A DNA stretch of 64,000 nucleotides. Origin: Coprobacter tertius. GTDB lineage: Bacteria > Bacteroidota > Bacteroidia > Bacteroidales > Coprobacteraceae. Under the pieces are notes generated by a model. That model saw only the letters and a program-made list of their open reading frames with translations, was not told where the DNA came from and made no database searches. The stretch's first letter is position 1, and each line of letters starts with the position of its first letter. Below, piece by piece: positions 63,893-64,000 of the stretch. A program made the position numbers and the translations under genes. The DNA is taken from NCBI RefSeq assembly GCF_024330105.1, contig NZ_JANDHW010000002.1, positions 62,001 through 126,000 of the forward strand, given 5' to 3'.

Positions 63893-64000
63893 ATTTTATG
63901 GAATTTATATTTTTGCGTGGATATGGGTTTCTACTTATTAATAAGTAAAGAGATTTTTCCGGAGGAAGTTTTATTTTTTCAAAGGGACAGAAAAACAGAA
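63891..64000 (-). CDS. Possible C-terminus of a minus-strand gene (partial)
   Basis: A minus-strand frame is open from the window edge to a TAA at 63891-63893, encoding about 35 residues (PFEKIKLPPEKSLYLLISRN in the middle). It ends next to the bidirectional terminator, which is where a convergent gene would stop. No family is recognised and the length is too short to be sure. Confidence 0.25.
   Translation of the reverse strand, partial: LFFCPFEKIKLPPEKSLYLLISRNPYPRKNINSIK

Noticed and set aside
1-64000. CRISPR arrays, insertion sequences, rRNA genes
   Set aside because: No regularly spaced repeats, no transposase or terminal inverted repeat pair and no rRNA-like sequence were seen anywhere in the window.

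Overview
The window looks like a chromosomal segment of a gut-type Bacteroidales bacterium (Bacteroidota). The evidence is low GC content, repeated Bacteroidota promoters (TTTG, about 20 nt, TAnnTTTG), weak Shine-Dalgarno sequences, Mfa/Fim-type fimbrillin lipoproteins, rubrerythrin, pyruvate:ferredoxin oxidoreductase, SQR-like and GH127/GH106-like proteins. The genus cannot be fixed from sequence alone; a Barnesiellaceae/Odoribacteraceae/Porphyromonadaceae-like organism would fit.

Layout. 0.3-3.3 kb: galE, a PerR-type regulator with rubrerythrin, and a DUF4491 membrane protein. 3.3-4.0 kb: a decayed DUF3784-type gene. 4.2-10.4 kb: a small secreted protein, an ABC ATPase-rpiB pair, an MFS exporter, a BamA/TamA-like barrel and an NlpC/P60 hydrolase. 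10.4-21 kb, all on the minus strand: glutamate synthase small subunit, glutamate dehydrogenase, a GH127-like glycosidase, nifJ and an AAA/DUF4143 ATPase. 21.7-23.0 kb: a DUF4136 lipoprotein and an outer-membrane barrel. 23.2-26.8 kb: a tight four-gene operon (steroid 5-alpha-reductase homologue, Old Yellow Enzyme-type flavoprotein, two short-chain dehydrogenases) that reads as a steroid/bile-acid reduction module. It meets, tail to tail, a minus-strand run of aminotransferase, sbcD, sbcC and a GH106-like hydrolase. 35.55 kb: tRNA-Asp(GTC). 37.3-42.0 kb: a divergent fimbrial locus (a long lipoprotein fimbrillin with an extra C-terminal domain, an Mfa1/FimA-type subunit, an Mfa2/FimB-type anchor). 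42.1-43.3 kb: a sulfide:quinone oxidoreductase-like flavoprotein.

43.7-60.4 kb is a plus-strand exopolysaccharide locus. It starts at a canonical promoter and a possible 31-codon leader. It continues with a receiver-only protein, a sugar transferase fused to a degenerate receiver-like domain, a short TolC-like protein, a Wzz/BY-kinase-like protein, a Wzy/WaaL-like polymerase, glycosyltransferases, a Wzx flippase and a membrane-anchored endonuclease/exonuclease/phosphatase-fold protein. A multi-PAS hybrid sensor kinase follows at 60.6-63.8 kb.

The most interesting items are the steroid-reductase operon, the REC-only/pseudo-REC sugar transferase pair heading the polysaccharide locus, and the PerR-like regulator that lacks the structural zinc cysteines but faces a tandem palindromic operator. 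All family calls come from reading motifs by eye; no database search was run.
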